A DNA stretch of 64,000 nucleotides, from positions 62,001 through 126,000 of the forward strand of contig DASVUH010000062.1 in assembly GCA_036387135.1 (NCBI GenBank), written 5' to 3'. Source of the DNA: JALZCH01 sp036387135 (lineage in GTDB: Bacteria; Acidobacteriota; Blastocatellia; Pyrinomonadales; Pyrinomonadaceae). How positions within the stretch are numbered: the stretch's first letter is position 1; each line of letters begins with the position of its first letter. The notes beneath the pieces were generated by a model, which saw only the letters and a program-made list of their open reading frames with translations, was not told the origin of the DNA and made no database searches. The position numbers and the translations under genes are program-made. Below are positions 55,142 to 62,705 of the stretch, in pieces.

Positions 55142-57496
55142 ATGCATCAATATCTAAAGTTTTTTGTTCTCGGCGTTATTTTCTGCGCCGTGTTTCTGAC
55201 AATTCCGAACAACAATGCGCAGGCTCAAATGCCGCCGCTGATTGACCGCGAGATTTTCTTCGATAACCCGGAAATCGCCGGAGCGCAAATCTCGCCCGAC
55301 GGCAAATTCATCGCTTTTCGCAAACCGCTCAAAGGCACGATGAACATCTGGGTAAAAAGAGCAGACGAGCCTTTTGATAAAGCCCGCCCGCTCACAAACC
55401 GCACCGACCGCCCGATTTCAAATTATTTCTGGTCGGAAGACGGCAAATATATTTTGTTTGTGCAGGACAAAGGCGGCGACGAAAATTTTAACGTTTATGC
55501 CGTTAATCCGGCGGAAGCTCCGGCGTCAGGCTCGGAAGTTCCCGCAGCGCGTAATCTAACCGATGCTAAAAACGTGCGAGCCTTTATTTACGGTGTGCCG
55601 GAAACCGACCCGGATGTTATCTATGTCGGAATAAACGAGCGCGACAAAGCGTGGCACGACGTTTATAAAGTAAAAATCTCGACCGGCGAGCGAACTCTCG
55701 TGATGGAAAACAAAGACCGCTTGCAGGGGGTAATTTTCGACAACACCGACAAGATGCGGCTGGCGATGCGCGTTCCGCAAAGCGGCGATACGGAGATTCT
55801 TCTTCTCGACGGCGAGAAGCCGCGCGTAATTTATACTTGCAGCGTGTTTGAAAGCTGCTCGCCCGTGCGTTTTCACAAAGACAACAAACGAGTTTATCTG
55901 ACGACGAATAAAGGCAATCCCGATTTGGCGCAGCTTGTTTTGCTCGATGTCGCCACAGGAAAAGAAGAATTGGTGGAAACCGATCCGATGAAGCGCGTTG
56001 ACTTTGGCGGAGCGGCATTTTCCGACGTAACCGACGAGATCGTCGCCACGACTTACAACGACGAGCGTGTGCGTTATTACTTCAAAAACAAAGATTTTGA
56101 GGACGCTTACAAATTCATCCAGGGCAAGCTGCCAAACAGAGACATCAATTTCGTTTCTTCGACGAAAGACGAAAATCTGTGGCTCGTTGCCGCCAACAGC
56201 GATGTCGAACCGGGCGAAGTTTATCTGTTCGACCGCAGAAATAAAAAATTGACGCTTCAGTACAAATCGCGCGAAAAACTTCCGCGCGAAGCTCTCTCGC
56301 CGATGAAAGCCGTCCGCTATAAATCGTCGGACGGAATGGAAATTCCGGCGTTTTTGACTTTGCCGAAAGGCGCGGCGGCGAAAAACCTGCCTGCCATTAT
56401 CGTTCCGCACGGCGGACCCTGGGCGCGAGATTTTTGGGGCTACAACTCGATGGCGCAGTTTCTGGCAAATCGCGGCTACGCAGTTTTGCAGCCGAATTTC
56501 CGCGCTTCGACAGGATACGGCAAAAAATTCCTCAACGCCGGAAACAACGAATGGGGTCAAAAAATGCAGGACGATTTGACCTATGGCGTCAGATATTTGG
56601 TCGAGCAAGGCATTGCCGATCCGAAACGTGTCGGAATTATGGGCGGAAGTTACGGCGGATACGCGACGCTCGCCGGCGTTACGTTCACGCCGGAACTTTA
56701 CGCGGCGGCGGTGGCTATTGTCGCGCCATCGAATTTGAGAACTTTGCTCGAAACGATTCCGCCGTATTGGGAAGCCGGACGAACCATTTTTTACAAACGA
56801 ATGGGCGACCCGAACACGCCTGAAGGCAAAGCGCAAATCGAACGCCAATCGCCTCTGTCGCACGTCGCGAAAATTAAAACGCCGCTGCTCGTCGTCCAGG
56901 GCGCAAACGACCCGCGCGTTAACAAACGCGAAAGCGACCAAATCGTTATCGCCCTGCGCGAGCGCGGATTCCCGGTCGAATATATGGTCGCGCCGGACGA
57001 AGGACACGGTTTTGCACGTCCCGTCAACAATATGGCGATGTTTGCCAAAGCCGAAAAGTTTCTGGCGAAATATCTCGGCGGGCGTTTTCAGGAATCAATG
57101 ACGCCGGAAGTCGCCAGGCGTTTGGAGGAAATCACGGTTGATCCGAAAACCGTCACGCTGGCGCAAAAAGCCGAAATGAACTCTGCTCCGGCGGTTAGCG
57201 TCTCCGGCAAATGGAATCTAACGGCGAATGCGGGCGGTCAGGAACTCCCGATCACGATGGATTTGACGCAAACCGGCGGCGATTTTTCGGGTTCGCTGAA
57301 CTCAATGATGGGCGGCGGCAAAATCGAAAGCGGAAAAGTCAGCGGTAAAAACATCGTCGGAACGGCGCGCGTAGAGGTGCAGGGACAATCAATGGAACTC
57401 AAAATCGAAGGCGTGATTGACGGCAATAAAATAACCGGAACATTAGCCGGTCCGGGATTGCCGCCGATTTCTTTTACCGGCGTAAAATCAAACTAG
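55142..57496 (+). CDS. S9-family prolyl oligopeptidase, exported
   Basis: 784 residues. Signal peptide FFVLGVIFCAVFLTIPNNNAQA, then a WD40/PD40-type propeller (about 40-380; DGKFIAF, WSEDGKYILFVQD) and an alpha/beta-hydrolase domain (about 390-665). Catalytic Ser503 (GGSYGGYATLAG), Asp590 (GANDPRVN) and His622 (DEGHGFARP) form the triad. An additional C-terminal beta-rich domain (about 693-784, SGKWNLTANAGGQELPITMD, FSGSLNSMMGGGKIESGKV) is uncommon. Periplasmic or outer-surface peptidase. ACAGGAG precedes ATG. It ends at a strong terminator. Confidence 0.95.
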   Translation: MHQYLKFFVLGVIFCAVFLTIPNNNAQAQMPPLIDREIFFDNPEIAGAQISPDGKFIAFRKPLKGTMNIWVKRADEPFDKARPLTNRTDRPISNYFWSEDGKYILFVQDKGGDENFNVYAVNPAEAPASGSEVPAARNLTDAKNVRAFIYGVPETDPDVIYVGINERDKAWHDVYKVKISTGERTLVMENKDRLQGVIFDNTDKMRLAMRVPQSGDTEILLLDGEKPRVIYTCSVFESCSPVRFHKDNKRVYLTTNKGNPDLAQLVLLDVATGKEELVETDPMKRVDFGGAAFSDVTDEIVATTYNDERVRYYFKNKDFEDAYKFIQGKLPNRDINFVSSTKDENLWLVAANSDVEPGEVYLFDRRNKKLTLQYKSREKLPREALSPMKAVRYKSSDGMEIPAFLTLPKGAAAKNLPAIIVPHGGPWARDFWGYNSMAQFLANRGYAVLQPNFRASTGYGKKFLNAGNNEWGQKMQDDLTYGVRYLVEQGIADPKRVGIMGGSYGGYATLAGVTFTPELYAAAVAIVAPSNLRTLLETIPPYWEAGRTIFYKRMGDPNTPEGKAQIERQSPLSHVAKIKTPLLVVQGANDPRVNKRESDQIVIALRERGFPVEYMVAPDEGHGFARPVNNMAMFAKAEKFLAKYLGGRFQESMTPEVARRLEEITVDPKTVTLAQKAEMNSAPAVSVSGKWNLTANAGGQELPITMDLTQTGGDFSGSLNSMMGGGKIESGKVSGKNIVGTARVEVQGQSMELKIEGVIDGNKITGTLAGPGLPPISFTGVKSN

Positions 57497-57514
57497 AATT
57501 AATTTCTAATTTAG

Positions 57515-57544
57515 AAAAGAGGCGAATCAAAATTCGCCTCTTTT
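57515..57544 (+). terminator. intrinsic terminator of the S9 peptidase
   Basis: AAAAGAGGCGAAT pairs with ATTCGCCTCTTTT across a CAAA loop (57515-57544). Confidence 0.88.
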
Positions 57545-57553
57545 CTTAGAGCA

Positions 57554-57678
57554 AATTTCAATTTGTCGAAATACAAAAGAAGAAAATTAACAGGGATAAA
57601 AGAGATAAACCAAAAACAGGAAATATCCCTTTTCCCTTTCATCCCTGTTAATTCTTTGTATTTCAATAAATTGAAATA
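57554..57678. repeat. large imperfect palindrome with CAGGGATA-type repeats
   Basis: The left side reads GAAATACAAAAGAAG, then AATTAACAGGGATAAAAGAG; the right side is the inverse (CATCCCTGTTAATTC, TTTGTATTTC). Units are 8-9 bases. It sits between convergent genes and belongs to the same general class as the heptamer palindromes. Confidence 0.8.
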
Positions 57679-57713
57679 CAATTTATTTGTTTAGCAAAAT
57701 TAAGCTGTCCGTT

Positions 57714-58373
57714 CTATTCAATTTTGACGCCGTAAGCCAGACCGTCGCCGATTGGTAAAATCTGCCCACAAAGCTGCGGATGATTGACAAATTTTTCGTT
57801 GAATTCGCGCAAAGCCCAGGTCGAATTTTTGTATCTTTCCTCGCGAACTTTTCCGGCGACTTGCCCGCCCCACAAAACGTTGTCGGCTAAAATGACGCCG
57901 CCGGTTTTTAAAAGCAGCAGCGATTTTTCGAGATATTCCGAATATTCTTCTTTAACGGCGTCGAGATAAATCAAATCGTAGGTTTCGGCTGTGAGTTCCG
58001 GCAAAACTTCCAGAGCCGCTCCACGCTTGATTTCGACTCGTTCTCGCAAACCGGCTCGCATTAAAAAATCCTCAGCCTGATTGATTCTTTCGCCGTTCAA
58101 CTCAATCGCCGTCACCGTCCCGTTTTCCGGCATTCCGCGCAAAAGAAAAAACGCTCCGTAACCGATTGCCATCCCGATTTCCAGACATTTTTCTGCTTTG
58201 ATTGCGCGCACCGTCGTTTCCAGAAAAAGAGCGGTTTCTTTATCGGAAATCGGCACGTCTTGCTCCGCCGCAAATTGTTCCATTTCCGCCAAAACGCCTT
58301 CGCTCGCGGGCAATAACTTGTCGAGATAAACGGCTTGTTCAGGTTGTAAGATTCTGTCAAATCCGAGTTTCAT
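57714..58373 (-). CDS. class I SAM-dependent O-methyltransferase
   Basis: 219 residues of the caffeoyl-CoA/catechol O-methyltransferase family. SAM-binding motif I LEIGMAIGYGAFFLLRG (about 79-95), acidic VTAIELNGERINQA (about 103), and the metal-binding acids in LIYLDAVKEEYSEYL and LADNVLWGG (about 150-185). The acceptor is unknown; the family needs Mg. It is convergent with S9 and separated from the OmpA-family gene by a perfect 29-bp palindrome. Confidence 0.9.
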   Translation of the reverse strand: MKLGFDRILQPEQAVYLDKLLPASEGVLAEMEQFAAEQDVPISDKETALFLETTVRAIKAEKCLEIGMAIGYGAFFLLRGMPENGTVTAIELNGERINQAEDFLMRAGLRERVEIKRGAALEVLPELTAETYDLIYLDAVKEEYSEYLEKSLLLLKTGGVILADNVLWGGQVAGKVREERYKNSTWALREFNEKFVNHPQLCGQILPIGDGLAYGVKIE

Positions 58374-58382
58374 ACAATTATC

Positions 58383-58451
58383 TCAACGCAGAGACGCAGA
58401 GGCACAGAGAAAACATAAATAATTCTCTGTGCCTCTGCGTCTCTGCGTTGA
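58383..58451. repeat. octamer palindrome, perfect 29-bp stem (CGCAGAGA/G)
   Basis: Left arm 58383-58411 (TCAACGCAGAGACGCAGAGG...) and right arm 58423-58451 are exact reverse complements with an 11-base loop. The arm consists of eight-base units CGCAGAGA, CGCAGAGG, CACAGAGA. It fills the gap between two same-strand genes. The only perfect long stem of the set with this unit size. Confidence 0.95.
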
Positions 58452-58454
58452 CTT

Positions 58455-60062
58455 TTACTGGCTAGCCTGCGTGTCCGTGTTTGAATTTTCAATTATAAAC
58501 AACGTGATTTCAAGGCGGCGATTTTTTGCGCGGTTGGCAGCAGTCGTGTTCGGAACGAGCGGGAAAGTCGCGCCCGCGCCGTTGGCTTGGAGACGCGATT
58601 GCGGAATGCCGAATGAAACCAGCTTATCGGCAAACGTTTTGGCGCGCTCCTGCGTTAAAGTCATCAGTTCGTCCGGGTTTCCTTTATCGTCGGTGTGCGA
58701 TTCGATAACCATTCGATAATCCGGGTTGTTGACTAAAAGCTGCGCGAGCTGCTGCAATTTGCCGTCGGCTGCGGCGGTCAGATTGGCTTCGCGCGGATTG
58801 GTAAAAGCGAGTTCGGGAATTGTTAAAACGATTCCGCGCCCATTGTCGCGCACAGCGCCGAACTGTTTGAGCGATTGTTTTAAAACCGGTTGCGCGTCGC
58901 GGATTCGCTGAAGGCGTTCTTCGGTTTGGCGCTGCGCTTCCACCGCCTGGCGCTCGCCTTCCATTCGGGCGAGCCGCAATTTAGCGTCTTCCGATTCGCC
59001 GCGCAATTTGGAAATTTCATCGCGCAGGCGTTGATTTTCCGAGCGCAAATCCGTAATCACTTTTGAATAATTTCCGGCGTCGCGTTCCGACAATTCACGC
59101 GCCCGGCGTTCGCGGTTAAGCTCGTCCTGCAATTCCTGCAATTGACGCTGGGCAGAGTCGGCTTTATCTTCCGCTTTGCGAACTTCGGCGTCGCGGCGCT
59201 GCGCTTCATTGCGTTTCTCGCGCGCGTCTTTGCGAATGACGGCGGTTTCCTCGGCTCTCGCGCCAGCCGCGATTGCCTGTCTGGATAGAATGTCAACCTG
59301 ATCTTCCGGCTGATTGCCGCGCCAGGCGTTTTCGGCTTGTTCGAGAGATTTTTGCGCGTATTCAAACTCGACGGTCGCATCGCGCTCCGCGCCGGAGTAT
59401 TTCGCCAGATTTATCGCTTGGCGCGCGCCCAAAAGCGAAACCGGCGTTCGGACATAATCGGTTTCGGCGATTTCCGGTACGCGCGGATCGCGGAAATAAT
59501 CCGACGAATTGCCGAAATACTGCACGTTAACGACCGAAGCGATGTTTCCGGCTGGCGAGATGTTTTCCAAAATCACCGCTTTTGAAGGTTCTTTGACGAG
59601 ATAATGCGGCTCGGCTGTGACGATTAAAGCAAAAGTCTGCAAAGGCGTCGTGGCGACAATTCGAGTGTCAAAGATAGTTCCCGTCCGGCGTTTGATTTCG
59701 GCGAGATTATCAACTCTGCCTTCGGGCGTTATCGCCCAGACGACAAAAGTCGTGTAGGCTGCGCCAAGCTCGTAAGGTCGCGGCATATTGTCGAGCGATA
59801 ATTCGACTTTCGTCCCGCTTTTGTTCATTCGTTTGACCGAAGCCGAGCCGCGCAGACGCGGAAAACGGGTTGTGCCGCGAAACTGCACGTTGATTTCCTC
59901 GCCGAGCGGATAAGTGACCGCGACGGTTTTGCGCGGAACATCCGATTGCGCCGCGACCGAAACGCTTAACAAAGCCGCCATCACGAGCGCGGCGAGAAGC
60001 GTGCAAAAAATGCAAAATACCGAATGAGCTTTGCGAAATTCAAGTTTACTGCTTGTTTTCAT
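58455..60062 (-). CDS. OmpA-family outer-membrane peptidoglycan-binding protein
   Basis: 535 residues. Signal peptide FCTLLAALVMAALLSVSVAA, a beta-rich domain (about 42-240), a long coiled coil (about 250-395, rich in Arg/Glu/Ala heptads, e.g. LNRERRARELSERDAG) and a C-terminal OmpA domain (about 415-530: LVNNPDYRMVIESHTDDKGN with the D/R peptidoglycan-binding residues, LVSFGIPQSRLQANGAGATF). It should link the outer membrane to peptidoglycan via a coiled-coil stalk. No membrane beta barrel is present. Confidence 0.9.
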   Translation of the reverse strand: MKTSSKLEFRKAHSVFCIFCTLLAALVMAALLSVSVAAQSDVPRKTVAVTYPLGEEINVQFRGTTRFPRLRGSASVKRMNKSGTKVELSLDNMPRPYELGAAYTTFVVWAITPEGRVDNLAEIKRRTGTIFDTRIVATTPLQTFALIVTAEPHYLVKEPSKAVILENISPAGNIASVVNVQYFGNSSDYFRDPRVPEIAETDYVRTPVSLLGARQAINLAKYSGAERDATVEFEYAQKSLEQAENAWRGNQPEDQVDILSRQAIAAGARAEETAVIRKDAREKRNEAQRRDAEVRKAEDKADSAQRQLQELQDELNRERRARELSERDAGNYSKVITDLRSENQRLRDEISKLRGESEDAKLRLARMEGERQAVEAQRQTEERLQRIRDAQPVLKQSLKQFGAVRDNGRGIVLTIPELAFTNPREANLTAAADGKLQQLAQLLVNNPDYRMVIESHTDDKGNPDELMTLTQERAKTFADKLVSFGIPQSRLQANGAGATFPLVPNTTAANRAKNRRLEITLFIIENSNTDTQASQ

Positions 60063-60413
60063 AATTGCGATGCCTTTTGTTTTGGATTATTCGACCGAGA
60101 GAGTGACTACATCCCTTGATGCGTTTTACAAGTCGGACTGTTGCCCGCTGCCCGAATTACCGCGCTTATGCGATTCAAGAGTAGCATCTCTTTTTGCGTC
60201 CTTTGCGATAATCCTAGCGCTCTTTGCGGTTAAGTTTTTCTTCAGAATTAAACCGCAAAGAACGCAAAGGTTTTACGCAAAGGACGCGAAGAAGGTTTGA
60301 TTCTTAATTTTCAATCACTATTTCGGATTCGCAACGCTCAACAAAATCAGCCGACAAAATAAGTATGCGATGACTTTGTTTCTCTGGCAATGTCAATCGG
60401 CATTTTTTCGCTT
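60063..60413. other. gene-free region between the TonB receptor and OmpA-family genes
   Basis: 351 bases on the minus strand between the stop of the TonB-dependent receptor and the start of the OmpA-family gene. The middle (60189-60296) is a palindrome of 9-base units; the rest is simple sequence likely holding the OmpA promoter. No convincing reading frame. Confidence 0.6.
60189..60296. repeat. nonamer palindrome (ACGCAAAGG / CCTTTGCGT)
   Basis: The left side holds TTTTTGCGTCCTTTGCG and CTCTTTGCGGTTAA; the right side is the inverse with CCGCAAAGA, ACGCAAAGG, ACGCAAAGG. Units are nine bases, and the inner loop is about 20 bases. It is related in style, though not in unit, to the CGCAGAG palindrome at 58383. 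Confidence 0.85.
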
Positions 60414-62582
60414 TTAAAGTCTGATTTTAATTCCGCCGTTAAAAATTCGCCCTTCGGTGTGTGTATAAATCTCGCTGAAAGTCGGTTTTTGATGCGGCGG
60501 GAAAACGACCGTTCCAAATCGGCTCTGGCGCGTGTCGGTGATGTTTTCGGCGTTGACGAAAAGACTGAATTTGCCGAAATTCTTTTCGCCGAAAATGCCT
60601 GAAACCCAATAAGGTTTCGTCTTAAAACGATTGCTCAAAAACTGGCTGCCCGTGTAATACGCTTCAAATCCGATTTTGAAATTCTCCTCTTTTTCAAACA
60701 GCAGCGCCGAATTCAGTTTGCTTTTCGGCGTTAGCGGCAGAAATTGATTGCCCGCAAGATAACCAGCTTTCGCATTGGTAAAAGTGTAACCGGCAAATAA
60801 CTTTACAATGTCGTAAGAAAGCCGGGCGTTTGTTTCAAAACCGGAGCTTTTAACGCTCCGATCTGAGTTATCAAAGCTGAATGCTCCATTACCGAATCCC
60901 AACAAAACGAGCGGATTATCAATTTCCGTGTAGAAAAACATTTGATTGAGCGAATAAAAAAACTTTTCGCCAATCGTGTTGCGGTAATTTACGTCGAAAG
61001 TTCCGCCCAGACTGCGCTCGGCTTTCAAGCGATTGCCAATCGGCAGGACGTTTTGAAAAAGCAGCGTTTCGGCTTCTTCGGTAAAAATGCTCGGCGTTTT
61101 GTAGCCCAAACCGAAGCTCAAACGGCTGCTCAAATTGTCGGTAAACCTGTAAAGCAACGACACGCGCGGGAGCGCAAACGCGCCGTAATCCTTGACCGCA
61201 TCGAGGCGGAATCCCGCCTCGACGGAAAGTTTATCGGTGATGTTGAAATTATCCTGAACGTATCCGCCGAATGTCGTGCGCGTTTCATCGCGCGGATTTA
61301 AATTCAACCCCGTTTGTTTTTCCTTAAATTGGTCGTAAACCGCGTTAAAGCCGAAAACGAGCGCGTGATTTTTAATCGGATGAAAATATGAAACGTCAGT
61401 GTATGAATTGAATTGACGACCTTTGAACCGATAATCGGGAATTTCGATTTCCCGGTTGAAAAATGCGACGCTTTGTTTGGCGACGAATCGTTTGCCGCCC
61501 GAAAAATCGCGATCAAATTGCAAAGTCGTAATGTTGCGGAGCGAATTGTTGTTTTCAAAATATTGATGAAAATTGTCCGCACGATTGCGAATAACGAAAA
61601 CATCGCCGCCTTTGCGGTTTTGATAAGTCGTCGAATTTCCGATCATCAACCGAGTCTTTTCGTCGAGATAAAAGAACGCTCGCGGATTGATATTAAACGA
61701 GCTTGTTCTCGGCAGCTCGGTGAAATCGTCGTCATCAACGTCGTATTCTTTTTGATAATTAATTGAACCTAAAAACGTATAACCGAAACGGCTGAATTTT
61801 CGGGAATTGAATATTGAAAAATCCGTTCCGAGCGCCGACGTTTGATTAAAAATCATTGACGCAACAGGCTCGTTTTCAGGTTCTTTGCTGACAAAATTCA
61901 CCACTCCGGCAATTGCTCCGCCGCCATAGAAAGTCGCTGCCGGACCTTTGATAATTTCCACCTGTTTCAAATCGAGCGGCGGAATATCCAACAAACTCAG
62001 GCTGCCGGAAAAACCGCCGAATGCGGGAAAACCGTCTTTCAAAATTTGCGTGTATCTGCCGTCAAGCCCTTGAATGCGAATCGTTTGCGTGTAGGAAGTG
62101 GCGGACGTTTGTTGCACTTTGATTCCGGTGCTTTCGTTGAGAATCATCGAAACGTTCGAGGAACGCATACTGCTTTTTTCGTCCACTTCTTCTTCGTCAA
62201 TCGCCTCGACGCGCGTCGGCACATCATCAATCTCCCTCCCGGTTCGGGTTGTCGTAATGACGACTTCGCCGATTTCATTCGTGACACGGATAAAAATCGT
62301 TCTTTCGCTTTGATCGGCGAGCGGAAAAGCGAATTTCAATTCTTTGGTTTCGTAACCGGCGGAAAATATCTCGATGATTTGTTCGCCATCGGGAACGTTT
62401 GTTAATTCGGTTTTGCCGTTTGCGTCCGTAGTCGCAGAAATTTCCGTGTCTTTGACGGAAACTCTTGCGCCGGCGACCGCTTCTTTCGTCTCTTCGTTTT
62501 TGATAACTGCCTTAAACGTATTTTGCGCGTAAGCAATTTGAGCCGTCAGTAAAACGGTGAGAAATAAAATAAATTGTTTCAC
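60414..62582 (-). CDS. TonB-dependent outer-membrane receptor
   Basis: 722 residues. Signal peptide MKQFILFLTVLLTAQIAYAQ, an N-terminal carboxypeptidase-regulatory-like beta sandwich (about 22-105: VAGARVSVKDTEISATTDAN), a plug domain (about 115-235: SMRSSNVSMILNESTGIKVQ, PPLDLKQVEIIKGPAATFYG, GGAIAGVVNFVS) and a C-terminal 22-strand-type barrel ending in an aromatic-terminal strand (GRIFNGGIKIRL). Substrate unknown; the CarboxypepD-plug layout is common for catecholate or sugar receptors. It is divergent from the ABC exporter. Confidence 0.94.
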   Translation of the reverse strand: MKQFILFLTVLLTAQIAYAQNTFKAVIKNEETKEAVAGARVSVKDTEISATTDANGKTELTNVPDGEQIIEIFSAGYETKELKFAFPLADQSERTIFIRVTNEIGEVVITTTRTGREIDDVPTRVEAIDEEEVDEKSSMRSSNVSMILNESTGIKVQQTSATSYTQTIRIQGLDGRYTQILKDGFPAFGGFSGSLSLLDIPPLDLKQVEIIKGPAATFYGGGAIAGVVNFVSKEPENEPVASMIFNQTSALGTDFSIFNSRKFSRFGYTFLGSINYQKEYDVDDDDFTELPRTSSFNINPRAFFYLDEKTRLMIGNSTTYQNRKGGDVFVIRNRADNFHQYFENNNSLRNITTLQFDRDFSGGKRFVAKQSVAFFNREIEIPDYRFKGRQFNSYTDVSYFHPIKNHALVFGFNAVYDQFKEKQTGLNLNPRDETRTTFGGYVQDNFNITDKLSVEAGFRLDAVKDYGAFALPRVSLLYRFTDNLSSRLSFGLGYKTPSIFTEEAETLLFQNVLPIGNRLKAERSLGGTFDVNYRNTIGEKFFYSLNQMFFYTEIDNPLVLLGFGNGAFSFDNSDRSVKSSGFETNARLSYDIVKLFAGYTFTNAKAGYLAGNQFLPLTPKSKLNSALLFEKEENFKIGFEAYYTGSQFLSNRFKTKPYWVSGIFGEKNFGKFSLFVNAENITDTRQSRFGTVVFPPHQKPTFSEIYTHTEGRIFNGGIKIRL

Positions 62583-62649
62583 TTTGTCTGTAGCCTCATT
62601 GAAATATTATTTCACATTACGGTTTCACAAAAGAATTTCAAACCTTAAT

Positions 62650-62705
62650 TTTCCGCCTGCCTTGACGCTATCTTCCCGCGCTCGTTAAAGTTTAGTTTTC
62701 TACAA
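62650..62705 (+). promoter_or_regulatory. possible promoter of the ABC exporter
   Basis: TTGACG (about 62663-62668), 18-base spacer and TAAAGT before the ATG at 62706. Modest match; start spacing is short but workable. Confidence 0.35.

Noticed and set aside
55556..57007. Long minus-strand frame of 483 codons opposite the S9 peptidase
   Set aside because: The plus-strand frame has a full catalytic triad and family motifs; the antisense frame is an Arg/Phe-rich shadow.
1491..60296. Heptamer palindromes as CRISPR arrays or ordinary terminators
   Set aside because: No spacers; most arms are tandem 7- to 9-mers rather than a unique GC stem with a T run, and many lie within operons.
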